Source: Pseudomonadota bacterium (GTDB taxonomy: Bacteria; Pseudomonadota; Gammaproteobacteria; Steroidobacterales; Steroidobacteraceae). Taken from it: 64,000 nucleotides of DNA. The position numbers and the translations under genes were made by a program. How positions within the stretch are numbered: position 1 is the first letter of the stretch; every line of letters begins with the position of its first letter. Positions 8,874 to 17,075 of the stretch are shown one piece after another. A model generated the notes under the pieces. It was not told the DNA's origin. It saw only the letters and a program-made list of their open reading frames with translations, and made no database searches. The stretch spans positions 234,487 to 298,486 of the forward strand of contig JAFEFN010000014.1 in the NCBI GenBank assembly GCA_018240525.1, in the 5' to 3' direction.

Positions 8874-9629
8874 CTAGCGGGAATCGCCCATGGCCCGCTG
8901 CAGGGCCGGGACGCAGGCCGCGGCCATCGGCAGATGCTGCAGCTGCTCGATGACCCGCGCAGGACCTGCGGGGGCGAAGAACTCGTTGGGCGACTTTCCG
9001 CTCGTATCGATGCGGATCCCGAGGTCCCTGATCGCAGCCGCGCTCGGCATCACGTGGGAGACGATGTCGGCGTTGTCCCGGCGCAGCGCCTCGACCGCCT
9101 CCAGCAGCTGCCCGCGTTCACCCGGGGTGAGAGGCCCCCCGACTGCGCTGAGAGAGCGCAGCCTCGCCACGTCCAGAAATTCGCGCTCGTTCGCCCGATC
9201 GAGCGAAGGCATCTTCGAATAGAGGTACGCCCACCTCCAGATCCGGTCGGCGGGCAGGTGCGAGACGATCCCGCTCGCCGTGGCCTCCGCGAAGATGATG
9301 CTGTCCCAGCTGTGGCGCGGCGGGTCGAAACTGCGGATCGCCTGGATCACTGCCGGGCGGTCGGCGCCCTGCTCGACCGCGGCACGAATCCGGTCGAGAC
9401 TCTCCTCGATGCAGGGTGCGAGCGCGATGCGCTGCAATACCTGAGGTCCGTCATCGAGCGCGATCTCCTCGCGCATCAACTCCTCGGTATGGCGCACCTT
9501 GGCGTGCAGCTCGAAGCGTTGCAGCGCCCCTTCGGCGCTGAGTGCGATCACGACACCGATGACGATGACGCCGATTTCACCGAGGAGCTCCCGCCAGCTG
9601 TGGATCGCCCGCGGTTTGTGAAGTTCCAC
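8874..9629 (-). CDS. Uncharacterised protein with one N-terminal membrane helix
   Basis: With a GTG start at 9629 the protein is 251 aa and opens VELHKPRAIHSWRELLGEIG followed by a hydrophobic helix (VIVIGVVIALSAE). I chose this start because GGGGAG lies about 7 bp upstream and because membrane proteins with a similar opening are common in proteobacteria. An ATG at 9671 is an alternative. The remainder is mostly helical and charged, with no catalytic motif I recognise. Expected topology: one helix near the N-terminus, bulk probably periplasmic. It lies 149 bp downstream of the start of the sigma gene, in the same orientation, and is divergent from the membrane protein at 9719. Confidence 0.75.
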   Translation of the reverse strand: MELHKPRAIHSWRELLGEIGVIVIGVVIALSAEGALQRFELHAKVRHTEELMREEIALDDGPQVLQRIALAPCIEESLDRIRAAVEQGADRPAVIQAIRSFDPPRHSWDSIIFAEATASGIVSHLPADRIWRWAYLYSKMPSLDRANEREFLDVARLRSLSAVGGPLTPGERGQLLEAVEALRRDNADIVSHVMPSAAAIRDLGIRIDTSGKSPNEFFAPAGPARVIEQLQHLPMAAACVPALQRAMGDSR

Positions 9630-9718
9630 TGATTTCTCCCCGCAGAGAAGCGCGGCTGCATCCGGAAGCATACAATAGCGGCGCAGGCCCGGCTTCTGGT
9701 ACGGGCGAGGGCTTACCC

Positions 9719-10930
9719 ATGACATCAGGAACAGCGGCATCGGCCGCCGATCCGGCGCCGGACTCCACGCAGTTTTCGCTCGTCCACGGTGGCCCCCTGT
9801 TCCAGTTGTTGTTGAAAGCGCACCTGACCGGGGACGCGCTGAACCTGACCGGCAGGCGCATCGTGGCATTCGTCCTGATCAGCTGGCTCCCCCTGCTGGT
9901 GCTTGCGACGCGCGACGGGCACCTGTTCGGCGGCCATCTCACGGTGCCCTTCCTCACCGACGTGGAGACGCACGTCCGCTTCCTGGTGGTGGTACCGCTG
10001 CTGCTGGCGGCGGAACTCATCGTGCACCGGCGCTTGCTCGGCGTCGCGGGCACGTTCCTGGAGCGCAAACTCGTCCCCGCAGACGCGCTGCCGCGCTTCC
10101 ACGCGGCCTTGGCGGCGGCCTCCCGACTGCGCAACTCGCTGCTGGCCGAGGTGCTGCTACTGGCCTGCGTCTATGTCGTCGGCGTCTTCATCGTCTGGCG
10201 CCACTACACGGGCCTCGATACCTCCGCGTGGTTCGCCATCACATCCGCCACCGGACCGCGCCTCTCGCCCGCGGGGAAGTGGTACGCTTACGTGAGCCTG
10301 CCGATATTCCAGTTCCTGCTGCTGCGCTGGTATTTCCGGGTGGCCATATGGACGCGGTTCCTCTGGCAGGTATCACGGGTCGATCTTGCGCTGGTGCCGA
10401 CCCATCCGGACCAGCTGGGCGGCCTCGGCTTCCTGGGTAACACGGTCTATGCCTTCAGCCTCCTGCTGGCCGCACACGGGGCCATGCTCGCCGCGCAGAT
10501 CGCCAATCGGATCTTCTACGTCGGCGCTGCGCTCACGGACTTCAAGCTCGAAATCGCGGTCCTGCTCGGATTCCTCATGGCGGCGGTATTCGGGCCCATG
10601 CTGGTCTTCTCGCCGAAACTCGCGCGCGCACGGCGCGAGGGGCTGAATGAGTACGGGCTGCTGGCCCAGCGCTATGTGCGCGAGTTCGATCACAAATGGG
10701 TGAGAGGACGCAAGCCGGACGGCGAGCCCTTGCTCGGGAGCGCCGACATCCAGTCGCTGGCCGATATGGGGAACAGTTTCGCGGTGGTACGCTCGATGCG
10801 GCTGGCACCCATCACCCGCAATGCCGTGCTGCCGCTCGCGGCATGCGTACTCGTGCCCCTCATCCCCTTGTTACTCACTGTCATGCCCGTGGAGGAACTG
10901 GCCAGGAAGCTGCTGGGCCTGGTTCTCTGA
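9719..10930 (+). CDS. Uncharacterised polytopic membrane protein
   Basis: 403 aa. About seven hydrophobic segments are visible: roughly residues 48-62, 84-102, 140-160, 190-207, 245-265, 283-302 and 372-393. Between segments four and five is the loop VDLALVPTHPDQLGGLGFLG, whose density of conserved-looking His, Pro, Asp and Gly residues suggests a functional site. The stretch LAHGAMLAA-like region follows within helix five. No transporter or enzyme family is recognised with confidence. The Asp- and His-rich polar loop could bind a metal or a head group, but this is a guess. The gene stands alone on the plus strand, divergent from 8874-9629. Confidence 0.8.
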   Translation: MTSGTAASAADPAPDSTQFSLVHGGPLFQLLLKAHLTGDALNLTGRRIVAFVLISWLPLLVLATRDGHLFGGHLTVPFLTDVETHVRFLVVVPLLLAAELIVHRRLLGVAGTFLERKLVPADALPRFHAALAAASRLRNSLLAEVLLLACVYVVGVFIVWRHYTGLDTSAWFAITSATGPRLSPAGKWYAYVSLPIFQFLLLRWYFRVAIWTRFLWQVSRVDLALVPTHPDQLGGLGFLGNTVYAFSLLLAAHGAMLAAQIANRIFYVGAALTDFKLEIAVLLGFLMAAVFGPMLVFSPKLARARREGLNEYGLLAQRYVREFDHKWVRGRKPDGEPLLGSADIQSLADMGNSFAVVRSMRLAPITRNAVLPLAACVLVPLIPLLLTVMPVEELARKLLGLVL

Positions 10931-10980
10931 AGCCAGGGTTTTCGCGCACGCGCCACGCTGCGCCGGCGCGCGGCGGTACG

Positions 10981-11250
10981 CTATTTCAGGAGAGGATGTG
11001 TCTCGGGCAGCTGGTGCGCATACCAGGTCGCCAGGCGGTGCCGGATCGTCTTGTCGCTGACCTGATCCTCCGGCATGGGCACGATGATCTTGTCGTGCAC
11101 GAGCAAGCGGTAGATGTAAAGCGCCTTGTCGCTCGCCGAGTCCGTTCCCTCGAATTCGACTGCCTTGCGGTCCTGGGCGTACTGGACCCCGGCCTGCAGG
11201 GCCGCTTTGAACAATTCCCCTTCGTGCTTGAGCTTCTTCATAGCTGACAC
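10981..11250 (-). CDS. Small conserved protein, DUF5062-like
   Basis: 89 aa, soluble, mixed charge. The sequence KKLKHEGELFKAALQAGVQY ... DKALYIYRLLVHDKII ... HPLLK resembles, from memory, the short DUF5062 proteins of gammaproteobacteria, which have similar length and end in a HPLL motif. The function of that family is unknown. It stands alone, convergent with the membrane protein gene (about 50 bp between stops). The compact conserved ORF contrasts with the overlapping frames, which are low-complexity Arg/Ala translations. Confidence 0.72.
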   Translation of the reverse strand: MSAMKKLKHEGELFKAALQAGVQYAQDRKAVEFEGTDSASDKALYIYRLLVHDKIIVPMPEDQVSDKTIRHRLATWYAHQLPETHPLLK

Positions 11251-11448
11251 CAGGAGTTGCGAACGACGGACACCTTAGCACCCCGAGCCACGCACCACGA
11301 AGCGCAAAAGGCATCCGGCCCCGCGCAACTGAAAGCTCGGCGGTGTCCAGGTGCCGCACCCAGGCGCGGCCGACGAATGAGCACTCCGCGATGCAAAGGA
11401 CCGGCCGCCCTCGCCCTGGAGGACACCGCGACCGGGTCAATAGTCAAT

Positions 11449-12567
11449 TCATCGACTAGGGCGATCGTTCGGGGCCAGGTCTCGCAAACGGATCCGCTTC
11501 CAGCGGCCTGACATCTGATCCAGCGCTTCGATGCGCAGGTGGCGGACCCCACTCTCGCTCAGCGTGTCCGATTCCGCCCATATTTCCCCGCGCACGGACC
11601 GCTCGCTGCCCGCTACGCGCCTGCGGTTCCGAGGACCGCCCGCCGCTGCCTGCTTGACCTGATACGGCGGGTCCGCCAGGTCGCCAGTCTCGTAGTACAG
11701 ATCGACGGGCGGCTCCGCCAGGCAGGGAATGACCGACCGCCCCATGCCCGCTTCCCGTGCGCGCGTGATCTCCGGTTCGATGACCGGCACGACGGCCGCG
11801 GAATCGAAGCGCGTTCGCACCTGGACCGCCACCTCCTTGGCCGAGAGCGGGTCGGCGAAGAACCCGACCCGAAGAAAATAGCGACAGCGCCCTCTGCGCC
11901 GGCTCTGCGTCACGTACAGCGTCAGGGCTTCGGACAGAGCGAGCGGCCGCACCCGGCTCACGTCGATGGGCTCCGTGGACCAGTGCAGCTGGACGGCAAA
12001 GCACACGGGCGCGCCCTGGACGACCGCCTCCTTCAGAGCCAGTCTCGTTCCGGTGTCCTCGGGAGAGAGCAAGGCAACCTGGTCGAGATCAGGCGTGGCT
12101 TCCGCCCGATCGCTTGGGACATGTCGCGCTTCCAGGATCTTCAGGACTTGCGTGTCGCTCAGGGACTGGTCTGTTCCACCGGGGACTGCCTCGGGCGTCA
12201 AGAGTCCCGCATCGAAGGCGCCGAGGGCTGATGCCGGCGCCGCGGGATGCACAGACGCCGAGCGGATGCCCGGCGCGATGGTGGCGAAGGCACCGGGATA
12301 GTGGCGACGTGCCAATCGCGCCCATCCCTCTGCATCCGTGAGGGTGTCGAAGTACCCCATGTTCAGGAACAGCTGCTTGCTGCCATCGGGCTGGGATGCC
12401 CGCGTCATGAAGAACGTGAAGGGTTTCAGCTGCGGTGACTGGGGCGGCCGGATGGGCACCGGCCCGTCGAGCTTGCACACAGCGACCATGAAGCGTCCCA
12501 CACCCGCCTGCGCCTGCAGCAGGCTGGGGATCAGGCCCTCATCGGCATTGGGTGATGTGGATGTCAT
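11449..12567 (-). CDS. Uncharacterised protein with two SPOR-like segments
   Basis: 372 aa from the ATG at 12567, preceded by AGGGGGAAA; the frame remains open to 12615. Two regions look like each other: about residues 40-110 (FMVAVCKLDGPV ... LFLNMGYFDTLTDAEGWARL) and about 200-285 (FAVQLHWSTEPI ... YFLRVGFFADPLSAKEVAVQ). Both end in a strand, a short loop and an 'A+E/A' helix, as in SPOR repeats or similar peptidoglycan-binding folds. There is no signal peptide or membrane helix, so the location is unclear. The C-terminus is Arg-rich. Not assigned to a known family; the duplication is inferred from the pattern. Confidence 0.72.
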   Translation of the reverse strand: MTSTSPNADEGLIPSLLQAQAGVGRFMVAVCKLDGPVPIRPPQSPQLKPFTFFMTRASQPDGSKQLFLNMGYFDTLTDAEGWARLARRHYPGAFATIAPGIRSASVHPAAPASALGAFDAGLLTPEAVPGGTDQSLSDTQVLKILEARHVPSDRAEATPDLDQVALLSPEDTGTRLALKEAVVQGAPVCFAVQLHWSTEPIDVSRVRPLALSEALTLYVTQSRRRGRCRYFLRVGFFADPLSAKEVAVQVRTRFDSAAVVPVIEPEITRAREAGMGRSVIPCLAEPPVDLYYETGDLADPPYQVKQAAAGGPRNRRRVAGSERSVRGEIWAESDTLSESGVRHLRIEALDQMSGRWKRIRLRDLAPNDRPSR

Positions 12568-13120
12568 GAACTTTCCCCCTGACCGAGTCACGGCTCGGAA
12601 GAGCGGAATGTCCAAGACGGCAGAGTTTGCACGCTCACACCAGAGTGTGAAGTGGCAACCCCGCTGTCTTAGGCTGTTACGCCCTTAGACCGGTAGCTTT
12701 GCGTCCCCGCCTTTCGAACGGGTATGCCCTTGCAGGGATCTTGAGACGAGCCGACCGAGGTCACTGCGGACTCACGAGATCGGACGCATCTGAAGATCGC
12801 GCTGACCGGAGCATGTGCGCTCAGGGAAAATATGTCCAGCCCCGGAAGCCCCGGCCGCTTTGCGGCCTCCCATTGCGGGCGCAAGCGAGGCCTCTGCCGC
12901 AGCTTCAGGTCCCTCGGATGCCCAAGCGGCCATCGTGATACATGCCAGCACCGCGTCGAGAATCCAACGGCCCGCTACGAGGCGGCGCGGGATTGCCTCG
13001 TTGCCGGCATGCGTCGCTGCCGGCGGCCAATGCATTGCCCGAGGTTCGGAGTCATCCGGGCCGGGACTCACCCAGTTCACTCCGTGGACGCCGCATCTCC
13101 GGGGGCCCTATCATCGGTTC
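12568..13120. other. Gene-free stretch
   Basis: About 550 bp between divergent genes at 11449-12567 and 13121-13633. Open frames here (for example minus 12772-13080) have no recognisable domain, start context or conserved look. A hydrophobic stretch in that frame could be chance. I see no RNA gene or repeat. Confidence 0.5.
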
Positions 13121-13633
13121 ATGCATACGAACTCTGTCTGGCATCTGGCGCAGATCAATGTCGGGCGGCTGACCGCGCCGCCGGGGGACCCGCGTACGGC
13201 GGATTTCTTCGGCGCGCTGGATCGCATCAACGCGCTGGCGGATGCAAGTCCGGGGTTCGTGTGGCGGCTGCAGGATGAGAGCGGAAACGCGACGGCCATT
13301 CACCCGGCGGCGGATCCTCTGTTCGCGGTGAACATGTCGGTGTGGGAAAGCGCAGCCGCTCTCTTCGAGTTCGTGTATCGCAGCGCGCACACTCCCGTCA
13401 TGGCGCGCCGCCGCGAGTTCTTCCAGCGTTTCGAGGGCCACTACCAGGCCCTGTGGTGGGTGCCGGCAGGCTACCGGCCGACGGTCGATGAGGGCCTGGC
13501 GAGGCTGTGGCGCCTGGAGAAGTTCGGCCCCACCTGCGATGCATTCACCTTTAAGTCGAGCTTCCCGCCCCCCGACCAGCCCGGCACCGAGGTGGACATG
13601 AAGCCCGATCCCTGGTGCGTCGGTCGCGCCTAG
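13121..13633 (+). CDS. DUF3291 family protein (copy 1 of a convergent pair)
   Basis: 170 aa from the ATG at 13121 (MHTNSVWHLAQINVGRL), which is where the DUF3291 family pattern begins; the frame is open further upstream but without family resemblance. Recognisable features are the opening HLAQ.N, the central SVWES...FVYR, a basic segment MARRREFF, WWVPAGYRPT and the closing CDAFTFKSSFPPP. The fold is thought to be a dimeric alpha/beta barrel like monooxygenases of the ABM type, but the reaction is unknown. A paralogue (13679-14200) lies 45 bp downstream on the opposite strand. Confidence 0.85.
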   Translation: MHTNSVWHLAQINVGRLTAPPGDPRTADFFGALDRINALADASPGFVWRLQDESGNATAIHPAADPLFAVNMSVWESAAALFEFVYRSAHTPVMARRREFFQRFEGHYQALWWVPAGYRPTVDEGLARLWRLEKFGPTCDAFTFKSSFPPPDQPGTEVDMKPDPWCVGRA

Positions 13634-13678
13634 CGCACGAGCGCTGCATGAGCGCGGGGTGTGCGGTCGAGTGGGTAC

Positions 13679-14200
13679 TCAGCGCGCCGGTGTGACCGGC
13701 CCGGAGCTCATTCGAATCTGAGAGCCGCTGAAGTTGAACGCCTTGCGGAACGTGAAGGCATCCGGTGCCGGGCCGCGCTCGTGCAACTGATCCAGGCGCA
13801 TCACCGCCTCGCCCCAGTTGGGCCGGTGGTCGCCCTCGATCCACCAGGCGACGTGGCCGGGCCACGGCCCCCTTCTGAACCAATCCGCGCGCATTGAAAG
13901 TGCTTCGCCGTGCAAGCCGCGGTAGGCGAAGGCCGCGACGGATTCGAGGTCGTGCCACACACTCAGGGTCATCGCGAGCTCGCTGAGTCCGACCCCCGCC
14001 GGGGTACACCGGGGCGCGATGAGCGGCCCCCAGGAATGCTCCCAGGTCTGGTAATTCCTGACCGACCGGGCGAAGAACCCGGCGCTGCCCTCGGCGGCCG
14101 CATATACGCTCTCGAGCCGGTCGGCAAACCCCTGCACCATCGGGTCACCGATGGGCGCCTTCATCACTCCGAATGTGAAGAACGCAATCCGCTTTTCCAC
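13679..14200 (-). CDS. DUF3291 family protein (copy 2 of a convergent pair)
   Basis: 173 aa. It shares the family skeleton with its neighbour: SVWHDLESVAAFAYRG in the middle, basic SMRADWFRRG, WWIEGDHRPNWGEA and the closing PDAFTFRKAFNFSG. Apart from these motifs identity with copy 1 looks low, so the duplication is old or the two were brought together. The opening MEKRIAFFTFGVMKAPIGDP differs from copy 1. It is divergent from the CrtI-like oxidoreductase gene with about 100 bp between, so they may share a control region. Function unknown. Confidence 0.83.
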   Translation of the reverse strand: MEKRIAFFTFGVMKAPIGDPMVQGFADRLESVYAAAEGSAGFFARSVRNYQTWEHSWGPLIAPRCTPAGVGLSELAMTLSVWHDLESVAAFAYRGLHGEALSMRADWFRRGPWPGHVAWWIEGDHRPNWGEAVMRLDQLHERGPAPDAFTFRKAFNFSGSQIRMSSGPVTPAR

Positions 14201-14301
14201 TTTTCTGCACCCATCCCTTATGATTCGTGTGCCGGTACCGCCGGTTTCGATATTCTCGCGCTTTGGATAATAGTCCGGGCGGAGCTTCAGGGGATCGCAG
14301 C

Positions 14302-15963
14302 ATGCCGCAACCCGCGTCCAAGAGTGTCGATGTTCTCATCATCGGGGCCGGGCACAACGGGCTCGCCACCGGCGCATTCCTCGCGCGCAACGGCGTCCGG
14401 GTGCTCGTGCTGGAGAAGAACGACTATGTCGGGGGCATGGCCGGGTCGAGGGAAATCCTGACCGGCTGCCGGAACGATGTCGGCGCCACCTGCCTGTTCC
14501 CCCTGGCGAAGGAGGTCGTCGAGTTCTACGACTTCGAAGCAATGGGAGTCGAGTACATCCCGCTGCCGGTGTTCGCCACCAACCTGACGGGCATGAGCGC
14601 GCGGCCGCTCATGTTCCAGTCGCACACCGGCAGGCAGCTGTGGTCGATCCTGCGGGATTTCGGACCGGGCGCAGTCCTCGGCTTCGTGCGCATGATGAAG
14701 TTCTTCCAGTACCCGGCGAAGGTGATGAACCGCTTCACCGCCCGCCAGGCGCCGCACAGTCTGGAGGACATCCTGGCGAGCGCTCCCGATGAAGCGCGCC
14801 GCGAGCAGCTCAAGCTCGCCTTCACAGGCTCGGCAATGGATGTCATGGACCGCTTCTTCCCGGACAAGGCAAAGCACATGGAGCTGCGGGCCAACCTGGC
14901 CTTCGCCGCGATTCAGTCAACCTACAAGGGCCCCTACACGCCCGGTTCGGCGATGTGCCTCGTGTTCACCATGGCGCAGGAGGGTTCCGAGGGGCTCATG
15001 AAGCGCGTCAAGGGCGGGATCGGCAGGATGTCCGAGGCACTCGCCCGACAGGTTGAGCAGAATGGCGGCGAAATCCGCCTGAAACAGGCGGTTGCGCGCA
15101 TCCTGGTGGAGGATGGCGCCGCGGTCGGCGTCGAGCTCAAGAACGGCTCCGTCATTCGCGCACGCCTGATCGTGTCGAACCTCGACAAGGTGGCAACCTT
15201 CGACCGCCTCCTGTCCGGCTATGCCCTGCCGCCCGAGACACGCAGGCAGATCGATTCCATCACCCACAAGGGCGCGTTCGTGCACATCTGCTTCAAGCTG
15301 AACGCCCTGCCCCCGTTCGCCCCCCGCTTCGCGCAGCTCAACCGCATCCCCTACGCCCACTTCGGCGGCGCCATGGTGTTTGAGCCGGAAGAGATGCAGA
15401 AATGCTTCGAAGAGTGCCAGGCCGGTCGTCTGCCCCCGCGCATCCCGATCGCTTACCAGTTCCCGACACTCATGGACGATTCGCTGGCGCCGAAGGGGTT
15501 CCACATCGCCACCGCCTACGGCTTCTTCTACCCGTGCGATGCGCCGAAGGAAAAGAAGGGCGAGATCCGCGATGAGATCGCCGAGATGGTGATCCGGCAG
15601 ATGGATGAGTACTTCCCGGGCTTCCGCGCCGCGATCGTCTCGAAGGCGGTATTTGCATCCGACCATTTCGCGGCCATGCACTGGGCGACCAACGGCGACT
15701 TCACGCACGGGGTCATCCACCCGGAGCAAATGCTGGGCAACCGCACGCTCGTGCGGGGCACCGGACATGCGACGCCGGTCGAGCGGCTCTTCCTGTGCGG
15801 CGCCTCCTGCCATCCGGGACCCGGCGTCACTTTCCTGCCCGGATACAACTGTGGCAACGAGGTGCTGGCGGCGCTGAAGACTCTGGCCAGCAGCCCGGAA
15901 GCGGCAGCGGGGACACAGCCGCGTGCTCTGGGCGACCAGTACCGGGCCGCCGCGGCTTCCTAA
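14302..15963 (+). CDS. FAD-dependent oxidoreductase, phytoene-desaturase (CrtI)-like
   Basis: 553 aa from the ATG at 14302, preceded by AGGGGAT; the frame is open from 14227. An FAD-binding Rossmann motif (IIGAGHNGLATGAFLARNG) lies at residues 13-31, ending in the acidic EKN. The C-terminal FAD-binding piece GASCHPGPGVTFLPGYNCGN is typical of the CrtI/amine-oxidase superfamily, and the length fits. Enzymes of this group oxidise or isomerise hydrophobic substrates using FAD. No carotenoid genes are nearby, so carotenoid desaturation is not supported. A smaller relative is at 59496-61019. Monocistronic as far as visible. Confidence 0.88.
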   Translation: MPQPASKSVDVLIIGAGHNGLATGAFLARNGVRVLVLEKNDYVGGMAGSREILTGCRNDVGATCLFPLAKEVVEFYDFEAMGVEYIPLPVFATNLTGMSARPLMFQSHTGRQLWSILRDFGPGAVLGFVRMMKFFQYPAKVMNRFTARQAPHSLEDILASAPDEARREQLKLAFTGSAMDVMDRFFPDKAKHMELRANLAFAAIQSTYKGPYTPGSAMCLVFTMAQEGSEGLMKRVKGGIGRMSEALARQVEQNGGEIRLKQAVARILVEDGAAVGVELKNGSVIRARLIVSNLDKVATFDRLLSGYALPPETRRQIDSITHKGAFVHICFKLNALPPFAPRFAQLNRIPYAHFGGAMVFEPEEMQKCFEECQAGRLPPRIPIAYQFPTLMDDSLAPKGFHIATAYGFFYPCDAPKEKKGEIRDEIAEMVIRQMDEYFPGFRAAIVSKAVFASDHFAAMHWATNGDFTHGVIHPEQMLGNRTLVRGTGHATPVERLFLCGASCHPGPGVTFLPGYNCGNEVLAALKTLASSPEAAAGTQPRALGDQYRAAAAS

Positions 15964-16413
15964 GAACGCCAACCCTCTCGCGCTCACTGCGGTGCACAGC
16001 CCTCGACGGTGCGGGTGCGCCTTCCCTCCGCGCAGACAACGCCTCAGCTTCCGTGCCCGGCGACGCCGGCACTCTTCCAAGGCTGAGCGCGTCTCCTGCC
16101 GCCCCGCAGCCCGCCCACGTCGGACTCCCGGTCGAAGAGCCCTGGATCGAGCGCTCTGAAGCTCGCGCTTCGCGTCGAGACTGGCGCTTGCGAGAGAAAC
16201 AGGAAGTGCTCGGCTGGCGCCCGAGGCGACCGTGTACATCGCCGGTCATGCCCTAAAGTCCAGTGGACGACTGTCCGGCAAGAGCGTAGACCGCTGTTCA
16301 TCTGTGCGCCGTCGCTGCTGCACGGTGAACAGTCTGGCACGCGCGCGTGCGGAGCTGAGTTGGTCCTTCGACGGCCATCCCTACGCGCGCGTTTAGCACT
16401 CAAGGAGGTCATC
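15964..16413. other. Gene-free stretch
   Basis: About 450 bp between the oxidoreductase and a small secreted protein. Frames crossing it are GC-driven translations without motifs. The only clear signal is the ribosome site AAGGAGG at the right edge. Confidence 0.5.
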
Positions 16414-16860
16414 GTGAAGCGTACAGTGCAATTAGTCATCGCAACCTTAACCGGCTTGTCCCTTTTCGGCATCGCGCACGCACAAAGAATGAGTTGTCTG
16501 AAAGACGTCACCTATAGCCAGGAGTTCCTCTCGAAATTCCCGGATGCAGGCGCCAACTGTCAGGAAGTGAAGGTCGTCAATGGGGAGAAGTGGATACGCT
16601 TCAATGCCGAGGTAAAACACAACAAGAATGACCGGATCACCGTGGACGTCTTGAACGCGGAGAAGCGTCACTTCGGGGATCCATTGACCTTCATTTACAC
16701 GCCCGACGCCACCCTCACGCTGGTCAACAAGAAGGTCAAGGCGGCATCCGCGATCGAAGAGGGGGATGAAGTGGTCATCTGGGTTCCGGAACACCGCTTC
16801 GGGATCTATGCCCTGCCGGGCGCCTCGGAGTCGAAGCAGTTCAAGCTCGTCCAGAACTGA
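16414..16860 (+). CDS. Small secreted protein of unknown function
   Basis: 148 aa with a GTG start at 16414. A near-perfect AAGGAGG lies 6 bp upstream, and translation from here gives a textbook signal peptide (VKRTVQLVIATLTGLSLFG, cleavage after AHA). The mature part is about 125 residues with two Cys (in MSCLKD and GANCQEV) that could form a disulfide, and a strand-rich pattern (RITVDVLNAE...TLTLVNKKVKA). No family recognised. Its codon use is less GC-extreme than the flanks. It stands alone. Confidence 0.78.
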   Translation: MKRTVQLVIATLTGLSLFGIAHAQRMSCLKDVTYSQEFLSKFPDAGANCQEVKVVNGEKWIRFNAEVKHNKNDRITVDVLNAEKRHFGDPLTFIYTPDATLTLVNKKVKAASAIEEGDEVVIWVPEHRFGIYALPGASESKQFKLVQN

Positions 16861-17075
16861 TCGATTGCGGCGGGAGTCAACGCTGAGCCGGCGGTGCAGT
16901 GCCTCGGCGCTGCACCGCCCGGGGTCGCCTACGAGGGCTGTTGGGCTCACCCCGGCGGGTCTGTCTCGCTCGCCATGGGGCAGTCACCGCGCCCCGCATC
17001 GGCGAGAACCCGCGCGTGCACCACCGTCGCGACAGACGGAGCGCAGGCCCTTGCCGCCCCGCCCCACCCCGCCGG

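Noticed and set aside
12772..13080. Minus-strand 102-codon frame with a hydrophobic stretch, possibly a small secreted protein
   Set aside because: No ribosome site, no conserved-looking mature part; the hydrophobic run is short and could be chance.
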